This document shows, piece after piece, positions 18,220 through 27,372 of a DNA stretch of 64,000 nt. The DNA is from Bog-756 sp963812525. Lineage in GTDB: Bacteria; Actinomycetota; Acidimicrobiia; Acidimicrobiales; RAAP-2. The DNA is taken from the NCBI GenBank assembly GCA_963812525.1, contig CAWEVL010000010.1, positions 434,001-498,000 on the forward strand, read 5' to 3'. Every line of letters starts with the position of its first letter. The stretch's first letter is position 1. Below the pieces are notes generated by a model, which was not told the origin of the DNA, made no database searches, and was given only the letters and a program-made list of their open reading frames with translations. The position numbers and the translations under genes are program-made.

Positions 18220-19516
18220 AGGGGCAGCCCCCTTCCTTGATGTGGACCAGGAACTCGTCTCGGAACATCCGGATGGCCGAGCCGATGGAGGAGGGGATGG
18301 ACGGCCCGAGCACGCAGATGGTGGTCTGCTGCGGGGGCCAGGACAGGCCGGGGGCGATGTTGTCGCAGGCGTCGAGGAGCAGGTCGAGGTCCTCCTCCCG
18401 GCCGTGGCCGGTCTCGATGCGCTCCATGATCTTCTCCAGCCAGCCCGAGCCCTCCCGGCACGGGGTGCACTGCCCGCAGGACTCCCGCGAGAAGAACCGG
18501 GTGATCCGCCACGACGCCCGTACCACGCAGGTGTGGTCGTCCATCACCACGATGGAGCCCGACCCGAGCATGGAGCCGGCCGCCGCCACCTCGTCCTGGC
18601 CGAGGGGGAGGTCGATCTGGTCGGGGCCGAACCACGGGGCCGACACGCCGCCGGGGATGAAGGCTTTGAGCGCCCGCCCGTGGGGGATGCCCCCGCCGAG
18701 CACCGGGGCGTTGATCAGGTCGTTGAACGTGGTCTTGACCATCTCCAGCTCGAACACGCCCGGGTTGTTCACGTGGCCGGCCAGGGCGAACAGCCGGGTC
18801 CCTGTGGACCGCCCCTCGCCCAGGGCGGCGAAGGCCGCACCGCCGTGACGAACGATCCAGGGCAGGTTGGACATGGTCTCCACGTTGTTGACCACGGTGG
18901 GCTCGCCGTAGAGGCCGATGGCGGCCGGGAAGTACGGCGGCTTGATCCTGGGGAAGCCCCGCTTGCCCTCGAGCGACTCCAGGAGGGCCGTCTCCTCACC
19001 GCAGATGTAGGCCCCGGCGCCGGGGTGGACGACCACGTCGACGGAGAATCCGGACCCGAAGATGTCGGCGCCCACCGCTCCGTGGGAGTAGGCGTCGTTG
19101 AGGGCGGCCTGCACCCGCTCGAGGCCCAGGGCGAACTCGCCCCGGATGAAGATGAACGCCCGGCTGACCTGCAGGGCGTAGGCGGCGATGACCACCCCCT
19201 CGATGAGCTGGTGGGGGTCCCGCTCCACCAGCAGGTGGTCCTTGAAGGTGGCCGGCTCGCTCTCGTCCCCGTTGACCACCAGATAGGTGATCGGGTTGTT
19301 GCGCAACATGGCCCACTTGCGGCCGGCCGGGAAGCCGGCCCCGCCCCGTCCGAGCAGGCTGGCCGCGTCGACCTCGGCCGCCACCGCCTCGGGGGTCATG
19401 GCCAGGGCCCGGCGGAGTCCGTCGTACCCGCCGGTGGCCAGGTACCGCTCCAGGGTGTGCGAGTCGGGGAACTCCAGCCGTCCGGTGACGATCTTGGGTG
19501 GATCGGTGATGGCCAC
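18212..19516 (-). CDS. nuoF: NADH-quinone oxidoreductase subunit F
   Basis: A 434-residue flavoprotein that binds NADH and FMN and the N3 4Fe-4S cluster at the tip of complex I. Seen: the GRGGAGFPAGRKW nucleotide/FMN motif, VVNGDESEPATFKD, GAGAYICGEETALLESLEG, and the cluster ligands SCGQCTPCREG with a later Cys in LLDACDNI. The start is a GTG at 19516 sharing its G with the nuoE TAG; no better in-frame start fits the family N-terminus. Confidence 0.96.
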   Translation of the reverse strand: MAITDPPKIVTGRLEFPDSHTLERYLATGGYDGLRRALAMTPEAVAAEVDAASLLGRGGAGFPAGRKWAMLRNNPITYLVVNGDESEPATFKDHLLVERDPHQLIEGVVIAAYALQVSRAFIFIRGEFALGLERVQAALNDAYSHGAVGADIFGSGFSVDVVVHPGAGAYICGEETALLESLEGKRGFPRIKPPYFPAAIGLYGEPTVVNNVETMSNLPWIVRHGGAAFAALGEGRSTGTRLFALAGHVNNPGVFELEMVKTTFNDLINAPVLGGGIPHGRALKAFIPGGVSAPWFGPDQIDLPLGQDEVAAAGSMLGSGSIVVMDDHTCVVRASWRITRFFSRESCGQCTPCREGSGWLEKIMERIETGHGREEDLDLLLDACDNIAPGLSWPPQQTTICVLGPSIPSSIGSAIRMFRDEFLVHIKEGGCPYE

Positions 19517-20244
19517 TAGCCGGCCCCTCCCCCGCTGACCCCGGACGCCGTCTTGGTCGCCTCGGCCTCGGCCGCCCGCCGGGCCCGGGCCTCGGCCGTG
19601 GCCGCCCGCTCGGCGGCCACCCGCTCGGGGTCGGCCTCGAGGCCGGGCGACCGCGCCACCCGGTTCAGCGTGCCGTGCGGGGGGATGTCGTCGGACCGGG
19701 CCCCTGACCGGAGGTCGGCCATCAGGGCGTCGAAGGACTCGGGGGTCTGGGCCCCGACGAAGCGGTGGTTGACCTGGACGCACGGGGCCCGGTCGCAGTC
19801 GGCCAGGCACTCGGCCTCCTCCAGGGTGACCACCCCGTCGGCGGTGGTGCCCCCGGTGTTGACGCCGAGCGACGACTCGGCGTGGGCCAGCAGGTCGGCG
19901 GCCCCGCCCAGCAGGCAGGCGATGTTGGTGCACACGGCCACCACGTGGCGGCCCACCGGCTCGGTGTGCAGCATGTCGTAGAAGGAGGCGGTGCCCAGCA
20001 CCTCGGTCGGGGTCACCCCGACCAACGAGGCGATGTCGGCCATGGCCGCTCGGGTCAGCCAGCCGTCCTGCTCCTGGGCCAGGTGGCAGAGCGGGACCAG
20101 CGCGGAGCGGGGCTCGGGGTAGAGGGCGATGAGCCGTCGGGCGGCGGCCAGCCGGTCGGGCGTGAGGTGGCTGGGCTCGGCGACCCCGTGCCGGCCGGCC
20201 CGGCGGGGCGCCCCGACCGGGACCGGCGTGGCCTGGTCGGTCAT
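19516..20244 (-). CDS. nuoE: NADH-quinone oxidoreductase subunit E
   Basis: A 242-residue thioredoxin-like subunit carrying the N1a 2Fe-2S cluster. Ligand pattern: CTNIACLLGG (first two cysteines) and ECLADCDRAPCVQVN (last pair and an extra). The fold covers about residues 25-180; a further 60 residues are Ala/Arg/Glu-rich and probably helical. ATG 20244 overlaps the nuoD stop by 4 nt. Confidence 0.94.
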   Translation of the reverse strand: MTDQATPVPVGAPRRAGRHGVAEPSHLTPDRLAAARRLIALYPEPRSALVPLCHLAQEQDGWLTRAAMADIASLVGVTPTEVLGTASFYDMLHTEPVGRHVVAVCTNIACLLGGAADLLAHAESSLGVNTGGTTADGVVTLEEAECLADCDRAPCVQVNHRFVGAQTPESFDALMADLRSGARSDDIPPHGTLNRVARSPGLEADPERVAAERAATAEARARRAAEAEATKTASGVSGGGAG

Positions 20245-21683
20245 CGGTCCACCTCCCCCATCACCGGGTCCACCGTGGAACAGACGGCGACGGCGTCGGC
20301 CAGCAGGCCGCCCCGCATCATGAGGGGGAGCCCCTGCAGGTTGACGAAGCTGGGTCCCCGGATGTGCATCCGGTAGGCCTTGGGCGAACCGTCGGCCACC
20401 AGGTAGCACCCCAGCTCGCCGCGCGGGGATTCGACGGCCACGTACACCTCACCCTCGGGGACCTTGAAGCCCTCGGTGAACACCTTGAAGTGGTGGATGA
20501 GGGCTTCCATCGACTCGTCGATGCGGCCGCGGGGCGGCGGCGTCACCTTCTTGTCCTGCACCCGGTAGTCGCCGGCCGGCATCCGCTCCACGATCTGGCG
20601 GATGATCCGCACCGACTCACGGATCTCGTTCAGGCGGATGGAGTACCGGTCGAAGTTGTCCCCGTAGGTCCCGACGATCACGTCGAACTCGACCTCGTCG
20701 TAGCGGAGGTAGGGCATGGACCGACGCAGGTCCCAGGGCACCCCGGTGGACCGGAGGATGGGCCCGGTCAGGGACAGGGCCAGGGCCTCCTCGGCCGAGA
20801 TGCGTCCGATCCCCTCCGAGCGCTGGCGGAACACCGGCTGGCCGGTCAACAGCTCGTCGTACTCGTCGGTGCGGGGCAGGACCGTGTCGCAGATGATGGA
20901 GACGTCGTCCTCCCACCCGTCGGGCAGGTCGGCGGCGGTGCCACCGGGACGGATGAAGTTGTGGTTCATCCGCAGGCCGGTGGTCTTCTCGAAGAACGCC
21001 AGGATCATCTCCCGCTCGCGGAAGCCGTAGATCATCATGGAGGTGGACCCGATGTCCATCCCGTTGGTGGCCATCCACATGAGGTGGGACGACACCCGGT
21101 TGAGCTCCACCAGGAGCATGCGGATCCAGTCCGAGCGGGGCGGCAGCTCCACGCCCAGCAGCGCCTCGGTGGCCATCGAGAACACCAGCTCGTTGTGGAG
21201 CGGGGCCAGGTAGTCCATGCGGGTGACGTTGGTCGATCCCTGGACGTAGGTCAGCTCCTCAGCCGTCTTCTCCATTCCGGTGTGGAGGTAGCCGATGACC
21301 GGCTTGGTCCGGAGGACCGTCTCCCCGTCCAGCTCCAGCATGAGGCGCAGCACGCCGTGGGTCGAGGGGTGCTGCGGCCCCATGTTGATGATCATGGTCT
21401 CGTCGTCGGACTGCTCGATGTCGATGTCGGACGGGTCGATGGCCACGCCTTCGGGCAGGCGCAGGACCGCGCCCACCTCCCGGCGCAGCTCGCCGGGATC
21501 GGTCTCGGACCGCCGGGCCAGCTCCTGGGGGCCCTCGGAGGTCTCGGCCACCAGGCCCTCGGCCTCGCCCCCCGGGCCGGGGGCCAGGAACGAGTCCCCC
21601 GAGCGCGGGGGGTCGAGCACGGTGTCGGGACGGGGCTCGGCGGCCCCGGCGCCCTCGGTGGGGGATGCCGTCACGTCGCTCAT
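20241..21683 (-). CDS. nuoD: NADH-quinone oxidoreductase subunit D
   Basis: A 480-residue 49-kDa-type subunit forming the quinone pocket. The conserved MGPQHPSTHGVLRL motif starts near residue 98, with GYLHTGMEK, FIRPGG and the C-terminal family signature ending in PVMGEVDR (the Asp after VDP is where related hydrogenases have a metal-binding Cys). The first 90 residues are a low-complexity, acidic extension not found in most homologues. ATG 21683 overlaps the nuoC stop by 4 nt. Confidence 0.96.
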   Translation of the reverse strand: MSDVTASPTEGAGAAEPRPDTVLDPPRSGDSFLAPGPGGEAEGLVAETSEGPQELARRSETDPGELRREVGAVLRLPEGVAIDPSDIDIEQSDDETMIINMGPQHPSTHGVLRLMLELDGETVLRTKPVIGYLHTGMEKTAEELTYVQGSTNVTRMDYLAPLHNELVFSMATEALLGVELPPRSDWIRMLLVELNRVSSHLMWMATNGMDIGSTSMMIYGFREREMILAFFEKTTGLRMNHNFIRPGGTAADLPDGWEDDVSIICDTVLPRTDEYDELLTGQPVFRQRSEGIGRISAEEALALSLTGPILRSTGVPWDLRRSMPYLRYDEVEFDVIVGTYGDNFDRYSIRLNEIRESVRIIRQIVERMPAGDYRVQDKKVTPPPRGRIDESMEALIHHFKVFTEGFKVPEGEVYVAVESPRGELGCYLVADGSPKAYRMHIRGPSFVNLQGLPLMMRGGLLADAVAVCSTVDPVMGEVDR

Positions 21684-22203
21684 CTCGGGCCCGGCGCATC
21701 CTTGAACTGGACCGGCACGCGGCCCACCCCGTAGTCCTTGCGCAGCGGGTGGCCCTCCCAGTCCTCGGGGAGGAGGATGCGGGTCATGTCGGGATGGCCG
21801 GTGAACACGATGCCGAACAGGTCGTACGCCTCCCGCTCCATGGCCTCCACCCCGGGATAGCACTCGAAGAGGGTCGGGAGCTCGGCATCGGACTCGGGCA
21901 CCTGCACCCGCACCCTGACCCGGCGGGCCTGGCTCAGCGAGAGCAGGTTCACCACCACCTCGAACCGCTCGGGCCGGACGCCGTCGGGGAGGTGGCGGCC
22001 CGGGTGGACCAGGTAGTCGACGGCGCACAGGTCGGCGCACATCTCGAAGCCGCCGGCCTGGTACTCCCCGACCACGGCCACGTACTGGTCCCGGGTGGGG
22101 AAGACCACCTCCTGGTCGGGACGGCCCGGGGCGCGGGACGACCCGCCGCCCGAACCGCTCACCGCCACCGGCTGGTCGGCCACGCCCGAGGAGGTGTCCG
22201 GGC

Positions 22204-22207
<4 letters not shown>
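21680..22207 (-). CDS. nuoC: NADH-quinone oxidoreductase subunit C
   Basis: A 175-residue 30-kDa-type subunit that packs against NuoD. The signature EREAYDLFGIVFTGHPDMTRILLPEDW-type region is near the C-terminus, as usual. I place the start at GTG 22207 because it overlaps the nuoB TGA by 4 nt; the open frame continues upstream inside nuoB, but that extension is Arg/Pro-rich shadow sequence. Confidence 0.94.
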
Positions 22208-22875
<668 letters not shown>

Positions 22876-22895
22876 GAGGAGCCGCCTCTCTCGCT

Positions 22896-23462
22896 CTACG
22901 CGGCGCGACCGGGGCCGCTCGGCGCGGGGGCCGGCGATCCGGTCGTCGGGGCGTCTGGATCGGTGCTGACGGGTGCCGGGGCACCTCCGGGGGGGGCGAT
23001 CCCCACCCGCCGCGCCGTACCGCCGGGACCCCCCGGTCCGGCGCTGATGCGGGCGATGGTCGACTCCGAGGTGCGCGACGGCATGGCCCCGACCAGATGC
23101 TTGGCCGGGCCCCAGCTCAGGGCCCCGTTGCTCACCAGGAAGAGGAAGGAGATGAAGACCACCACGGCGAAGACCACCACCTCGACCAGGCCGAAGCTGC
23201 CCAGCTGCCGGAAGATGACCGCCCACGGATAGAGGAAGACGATCTCGATGTCGAAGATGATGAAGATCATGGCCACCAGGTAGAAGCGCACCGGGAAGCG
23301 CGTCGGCGGCTCGATGCCCGGGACGATGCCGCACTCGTAGGGAGCGATCTTGGCCGCGGTGGGACGCTTCCTCGGGGCCATCAGCGCCGAGGCCACGAAG
23401 GAGAGGGCGGCGAACAGGAAGCCCAGGATGAGGAGGATCAGAATTGGCAGGTAATCGTCCAC
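22896..23462 (-). CDS. nuoA: NADH-quinone oxidoreductase subunit A
   Basis: A 188-residue membrane subunit and first gene of the operon. Three helices and the conserved loop YECGIVP followed by RFPVRFYLVAMIFIIFDIE are typical; the ND3-type loop cysteine is present. Normal length is about 120-150; about 65 residues of Gly/Pro/Ala-rich tail are added. The start is GTG 23462. A TAAAAA box lies 9 nt upstream, close to but not matching the TANNNT pattern of other genes here. Confidence 0.95.
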   Translation of the reverse strand: MDDYLPILILLILGFLFAALSFVASALMAPRKRPTAAKIAPYECGIVPGIEPPTRFPVRFYLVAMIFIIFDIEIVFLYPWAVIFRQLGSFGLVEVVVFAVVVFISFLFLVSNGALSWGPAKHLVGAMPSRTSESTIARISAGPGGPGGTARRVGIAPPGGAPAPVSTDPDAPTTGSPAPAPSGPGRAA

Positions 23463-23586
23463 AGGAACTTGTTTTTACCACGCACCCCTTCGTGCAAGCA
23501 CATCCGCCGGAAGCGGCCCGTCGACCGGGATTCCGGTCCCGACCGGGTGTGCCGTCCGGGTCCCTCCGCCCCTACCATTGGGGGTC
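23463..23586. promoter_or_regulatory. divergent promoter region between nuoA and the flavoprotein gene
   Basis: 124 bp separate the two starts. For the plus gene, TACCAT at 23573-23578 stands 8 nt before the GTG at 23587, a leaderless-type arrangement. For nuoA, an AT-rich TAAAAA precedes the GTG by 9 nt, with a TTGCAC 14 nt further upstream as a loose -35. Confidence 0.5.
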
Positions 23587-24921
23587 GTGAGCCCCACCTC
23601 TCCCCCCGTCCCCGCCGGACCCGTGGCCCCGGGAGGCCCGGGGAGGGTGCACGACGTCCTGGTGGTGGGCGGCGGCCCGGCCGGGTCCTCGTGCGCCTAC
23701 TGGCTGGCCGAGGCGGGCTGGGATGTGGCCGTGGTGGAGAAGAAGGTCTTTCCCCGCGAGAAGACCTGCGGCGACGGGCTGACACCCCGTTCGGTGCGCC
23801 AGATCGCCGACATGGGGATCGAGGGGGCCCTGACCGGGGCCCACCGGTACACCGGGCTGCGGGCCCACGCCTTCGGCCGGGTCCTGGACCTGCCCTGGCC
23901 CGAGCACCCGAGCTTCCCCCCGTACGGGTACGTGATCACCCGGCACGACCTCGACGCCATCGTCAACGAACGGGCCGTCAAGGCCGGGGCCACGGTGTGG
24001 CAGGGCACCGAGGCCGTGGCGCCCCTCCTCGACGACGGGGCGGCGCCCGTCGCCTCGGGGGCCTCGCTGCCCGACTGCGTGGGCGCCCTGGTCACGGACA
24101 AGGCCAGCGGGGCCACCCGCCCCATCCGGGCCCGCTACGTGGTGGTGGCGGACGGGGCCAACTCGAGGTTCGGCCGGGCCCTCGGCACCGCACGCGACCG
24201 CAACCAGCCCATGGGCATGGCCCTGCGCGGCTACTACACCTCCCCGGGTCACGACCGGACCTTCATCGAGTCCCACCTCGACATCCGCGACGGCGACGGA
24301 GGAGTGGTCCCCGGCTACGGCTGGATCTTCCCCCTGGGCGACGGACGGGTCAACGTGGGGGTGGGGCTGCTCTCCACCGACAAGCGGTGGAAGGGGGTCA
24401 ACACGTCGACCCTGATGGACCACTTCGTCCAGTACGCGCCGGGGGAGTGGGAGCTGTCCCCGGCCACGTCGCTCGGCCCCCCCACCGGCGGCAAGCTCCC
24501 CATGGGCCTGGCCGTCGGGCCCAGGGTGGGGGCCACCACCCTGGTGGTGGGCGATGCCGGGGGCTCCATCAACCCGTTCAACGGCGAGGGGATCGCCTAC
24601 GGCTACGAGACCGGACGCCTGGCCGCGGCCTCCCTGGGCGAGGCGCTGAGCGGGGACGGGGTCGAGGCCCTGCTCCGGTACGAGACCCGGCTCGGGGACG
24701 CCTACGGGCTGTACTACCGGGTGGCCCGGGCCTTCATCCGGGTGATCAGCCGTCCCGAGCTGATGCAGCTGTGCGTGGGCACCGGCATCCGCTCCGAGCC
24801 CTTGATGAGCTGGATCCTCCGCATCATGGCCAACCTGCTCCGGCCGGACGAGACCGGTCCGGCGGAGGCCGCCTACCGGGCGCTGGCCGTCATCGCCCGG
24901 ATGTCCCCCGAGACCGCCTGA
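23587..24921 (+). CDS. geranylgeranyl reductase family FAD-dependent oxidoreductase
   Basis: A 444-residue flavoprotein: Rossmann motif VVGGGPAGSSCAYWLAEAG near residue 20, KTCGDGLTP (the PxxYxWxFP/GGR family landmark region), VVADGANSRFGRALG, and the FAD-binding GDAGGSINPFNGEGIAYG. In the GGR/BchP-like family these enzymes saturate isoprenoid double bonds, for example in menaquinone side chains. Beside the nuo operon a role in quinone-tail reduction is attractive, but this is inference. I chose GTG 23587 over TTG 23578 because of the TACCAT box 8 nt upstream. Confidence 0.88.
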   Translation: MSPTSPPVPAGPVAPGGPGRVHDVLVVGGGPAGSSCAYWLAEAGWDVAVVEKKVFPREKTCGDGLTPRSVRQIADMGIEGALTGAHRYTGLRAHAFGRVLDLPWPEHPSFPPYGYVITRHDLDAIVNERAVKAGATVWQGTEAVAPLLDDGAAPVASGASLPDCVGALVTDKASGATRPIRARYVVVADGANSRFGRALGTARDRNQPMGMALRGYYTSPGHDRTFIESHLDIRDGDGGVVPGYGWIFPLGDGRVNVGVGLLSTDKRWKGVNTSTLMDHFVQYAPGEWELSPATSLGPPTGGKLPMGLAVGPRVGATTLVVGDAGGSINPFNGEGIAYGYETGRLAAASLGEALSGDGVEALLRYETRLGDAYGLYYRVARAFIRVISRPELMQLCVGTGIRSEPLMSWILRIMANLLRPDETGPAEAAYRALAVIARMSPETA

Positions 24922-24950
24922 CCCCGACCCTCATCTCACGGCAGGCGTCA

Positions 24951-24968
24951 CCGGGCGCCGGGGCCCGG
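24951..24968. terminator. GC hairpin between convergent genes
   Basis: CCGGGC and GCCCGG form a 6-bp stem with a 6-nt loop in the 69-bp gap between the convergent flavoprotein and membrane-protein genes. It lacks a T-run; a bidirectional terminator is possible. Confidence 0.35.
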
Positions 24969-24990
24969 GTCGTCGTCCGGGGTCGCCGGC

Positions 24991-27126
24991 CTACTTGTTG
25001 ACGGCCAGTGCCACCCGGCCGGACACCGCGTTGTACGCCGGAGTGAAGGCGTCGGTCGGTACCGGCGCGCCCCCGGTGGTGGTCTCCAGGACGGAGTAGA
25101 TCCGGCCACCGATCATGAAGGCCTGGCCGATGACCTCGGTCCCCTGGTTGGGGATGGTGAGCGTGGTGAGGAACCCGGCCACCTGGACGCCGGCGGGGGC
25201 GGGCAACGGCACCGACGCCACCGTGGCCGAGGCCCCGGGCACCGCCGCCGACACCACCGACGACTGGTAGGCGGTGTAGCAGGCCAGGAAGCCGGCGTTG
25301 GTGAACGGGACGGTCAGGGCCTTGGCCTGGTCGGCGGTGGTCATGACCCGCGTCGTCGAGAACATCCGGGTGGTGGGATCGGCCGGACTCTGGAAGACCG
25401 GGGACGTTGCCGAGCCCGACTGGCCGGGCAACACCGATCCGGCGTAGAGGCCGGACACGGTGGCCGGGGTGGCACCCAGGCACTGGCCCAGCGCCCGGAC
25501 GGCCTGGGCCTGGGCGGCGGCCGGCGCCACCGGGGGCCGGGTCGGCTGGCCGGTGGCCGTGCTCGGGGCCCAGCCCGCCGGCAGGTCGTTCTGGTGCAGG
25601 TTGATGGTGGCGGCCAGCGCGGCGTCGGCCGCGGCGGCCGACAGACCCGGCGCGCTGGCGGCCGTGGTGGTGGTGGTGTTGTCGTTGTGCTTCTTGACCA
25701 CGAAGTAGGCGATGCCGCCGATCACCGCCAGCAGGGCCACGAACAGGAGGACCAACAGGCGGGTGTTGCGCGCCCGGGGCTTGCCCGGGGACGCATCGGC
25801 CCGCGGGTCCCCGCCGGGGTCACCGGGGGGCGGACTGCCGTCCCACGAGTCGAACTGGGCGGTGGTCGGGTTGGCATCGGTCGGGTTGGCGGTGGTCGGT
25901 GTCGCCCCGAAGCCGGCGGCGGGGGGCGGGGCCAGGGTGGTGGCCTCGGCCCCGGACAGGGCGGCCGCGCCCCCCACGGCGGCGGCCCCCACGGCGGCGG
26001 CCTTAGCCGCCTTCTCCGCCTTGCGCTTCCCCCTCCCCCGGGTCGGCGGGGCCAGTTCGGGTGTCGTGGCCTCGGCGGTGTGCTGTCCGTCCCACAGGGC
26101 CTGGCCCGTCACCGGGTCCACCGGAGGCCTCCACACCGCCGGGCCGCCGGCGACCGGGGATCCCGGCGTGTCGGGAGGCGGCGGGAGGGTGGCCTCGGTC
26201 AGGCGCACCGGATCACTCGGTGGATCGTAGGGCGGCCGCGACGGGTCCACCGGGGACACCACCGGGGACACCGCCGTCTCCTTGGACTTCCGCCAACGAC
26301 CGGACTTCTTGGCCGGGGGGGCGATGGTGGCCTCGGTCGCGGGGCCGGCCCAGGCCGAGCCCTCGCCGGCCAGCGCATCGGGTGCCGCCATCCAGCCGGT
26401 GCCGTCCCCCATCCCGGGGGGCGGTGGGGGGGGCGGTGTCCCGGCCGGGGTGGGCGCGGCCCCGCCGAAGGTGGGTGGTGGTGGCGGCGGGGCGGTGGGG
26501 GCCCCGACCGCTCCCGTCGGCGGGGTGGGTGGGGTGGGTGAGGCCATCGGCGGCGGAGGGGGCGGCGGCTGATTGGCGAGTCCGGCGGCCGCCCCTCCGG
26601 CGGCCATGCCGGCCGCCGCCCCGGCCGCCGCGGCGGTGGCCGGGGCCAGGTGTGACTGCTGGTCGTCGGCCGGTGGGGGCGTCGCCTGGGTCGAACCGTT
26701 GTCGGCGGCCCCGGGCGCCGTGCCGGAGCCGTTGGTGGCGGCCGGGGTGGCCGGGGCCGGCGGGGCGCCCTTGTACCGCGCCAGCCAGTGAGGGAGGGCC
26801 TGGTCGAGGTAGGCGGCCTGCCCGGGGGTCACGGTCTCGGTGGGGAAGAGGAACCGGATGGACTGCCCACCCGAGGTCAGTTCCATGACCGCCGCGTTGC
26901 GGCCGTCGGGAAGCACGATCTTCTCGCGGCAGCTGGCCGAATCGAGACCCGACCACACCAGCAGCCGCTCGATCTGAGGCTGGGGACCCTGCACGGTGAT
27001 GCCGGCCGACGTGAACAGCAGGCTGAGACCTTCGGTGGTCTTCGTCCCCCGCTCGGTGTCACCGGCCAGGGCCACGCCACCCAGTTGCATCCCCTCAGGC
27101 GGGAGTTCGGTAATTCCGACGGTCAT
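24991..27126 (-). CDS. proline-rich single-pass membrane protein, DLPAGW family (member 1)
   Basis: A 711-residue protein of unknown function. Visible parts: a compact N-terminal domain (about 1-120) containing GITVQGPQPQIERLLVW and LPDGRNAAVMEL; a long disordered linker (about 120-450) with poly-Pro, poly-Ala and Thr-rich tracts; one transmembrane helix (about 456-477) preceded by Arg/Lys; and an extracytoplasmic C-terminal domain with Thr-rich stalk, the DLPAGW motif (about 514) and two cysteines (about 549 and 616) that could form a disulfide. The gene at 27373-28794 has the same layout. ATG 27126 is preceded by a strong GAGGAGAAG ribosome site. The poly-Pro linker could bind cytoplasmic partners. 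Confidence 0.85.
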   Translation of the reverse strand: MTVGITELPPEGMQLGGVALAGDTERGTKTTEGLSLLFTSAGITVQGPQPQIERLLVWSGLDSASCREKIVLPDGRNAAVMELTSGGQSIRFLFPTETVTPGQAAYLDQALPHWLARYKGAPPAPATPAATNGSGTAPGAADNGSTQATPPPADDQQSHLAPATAAAAGAAAGMAAGGAAAGLANQPPPPPPPMASPTPPTPPTGAVGAPTAPPPPPPTFGGAAPTPAGTPPPPPPPGMGDGTGWMAAPDALAGEGSAWAGPATEATIAPPAKKSGRWRKSKETAVSPVVSPVDPSRPPYDPPSDPVRLTEATLPPPPDTPGSPVAGGPAVWRPPVDPVTGQALWDGQHTAEATTPELAPPTRGRGKRKAEKAAKAAAVGAAAVGGAAALSGAEATTLAPPPAAGFGATPTTANPTDANPTTAQFDSWDGSPPPGDPGGDPRADASPGKPRARNTRLLVLLFVALLAVIGGIAYFVVKKHNDNTTTTTAASAPGLSAAAADAALAATINLHQNDLPAGWAPSTATGQPTRPPVAPAAAQAQAVRALGQCLGATPATVSGLYAGSVLPGQSGSATSPVFQSPADPTTRMFSTTRVMTTADQAKALTVPFTNAGFLACYTAYQSSVVSAAVPGASATVASVPLPAPAGVQVAGFLTTLTIPNQGTEVIGQAFMIGGRIYSVLETTTGGAPVPTDAFTPAYNAVSGRVALAVNK

Positions 27127-27372
27127 GGACTTCTCCTCATTATTGCCGAGGGCTCTCCCCGTCTCCGTGCATCGGTCCTGCCATCCTGCCGTCGCCGACC
27201 GCAGGTAGCAAGGATTTCCGGCACGTGACCCGGCCGTTCCGCCGCGGCAGCCCACCGACAGGCGTGGTGGTCGCCCCATTGTGGCCCACGTCCCGACCCC
27301 GGGAAGCCACCCGACGGGAGCCCCGGGCCGACCCGGGCCGCATCTCACCGGTCGGGGGCGGTCCGAAGGTGG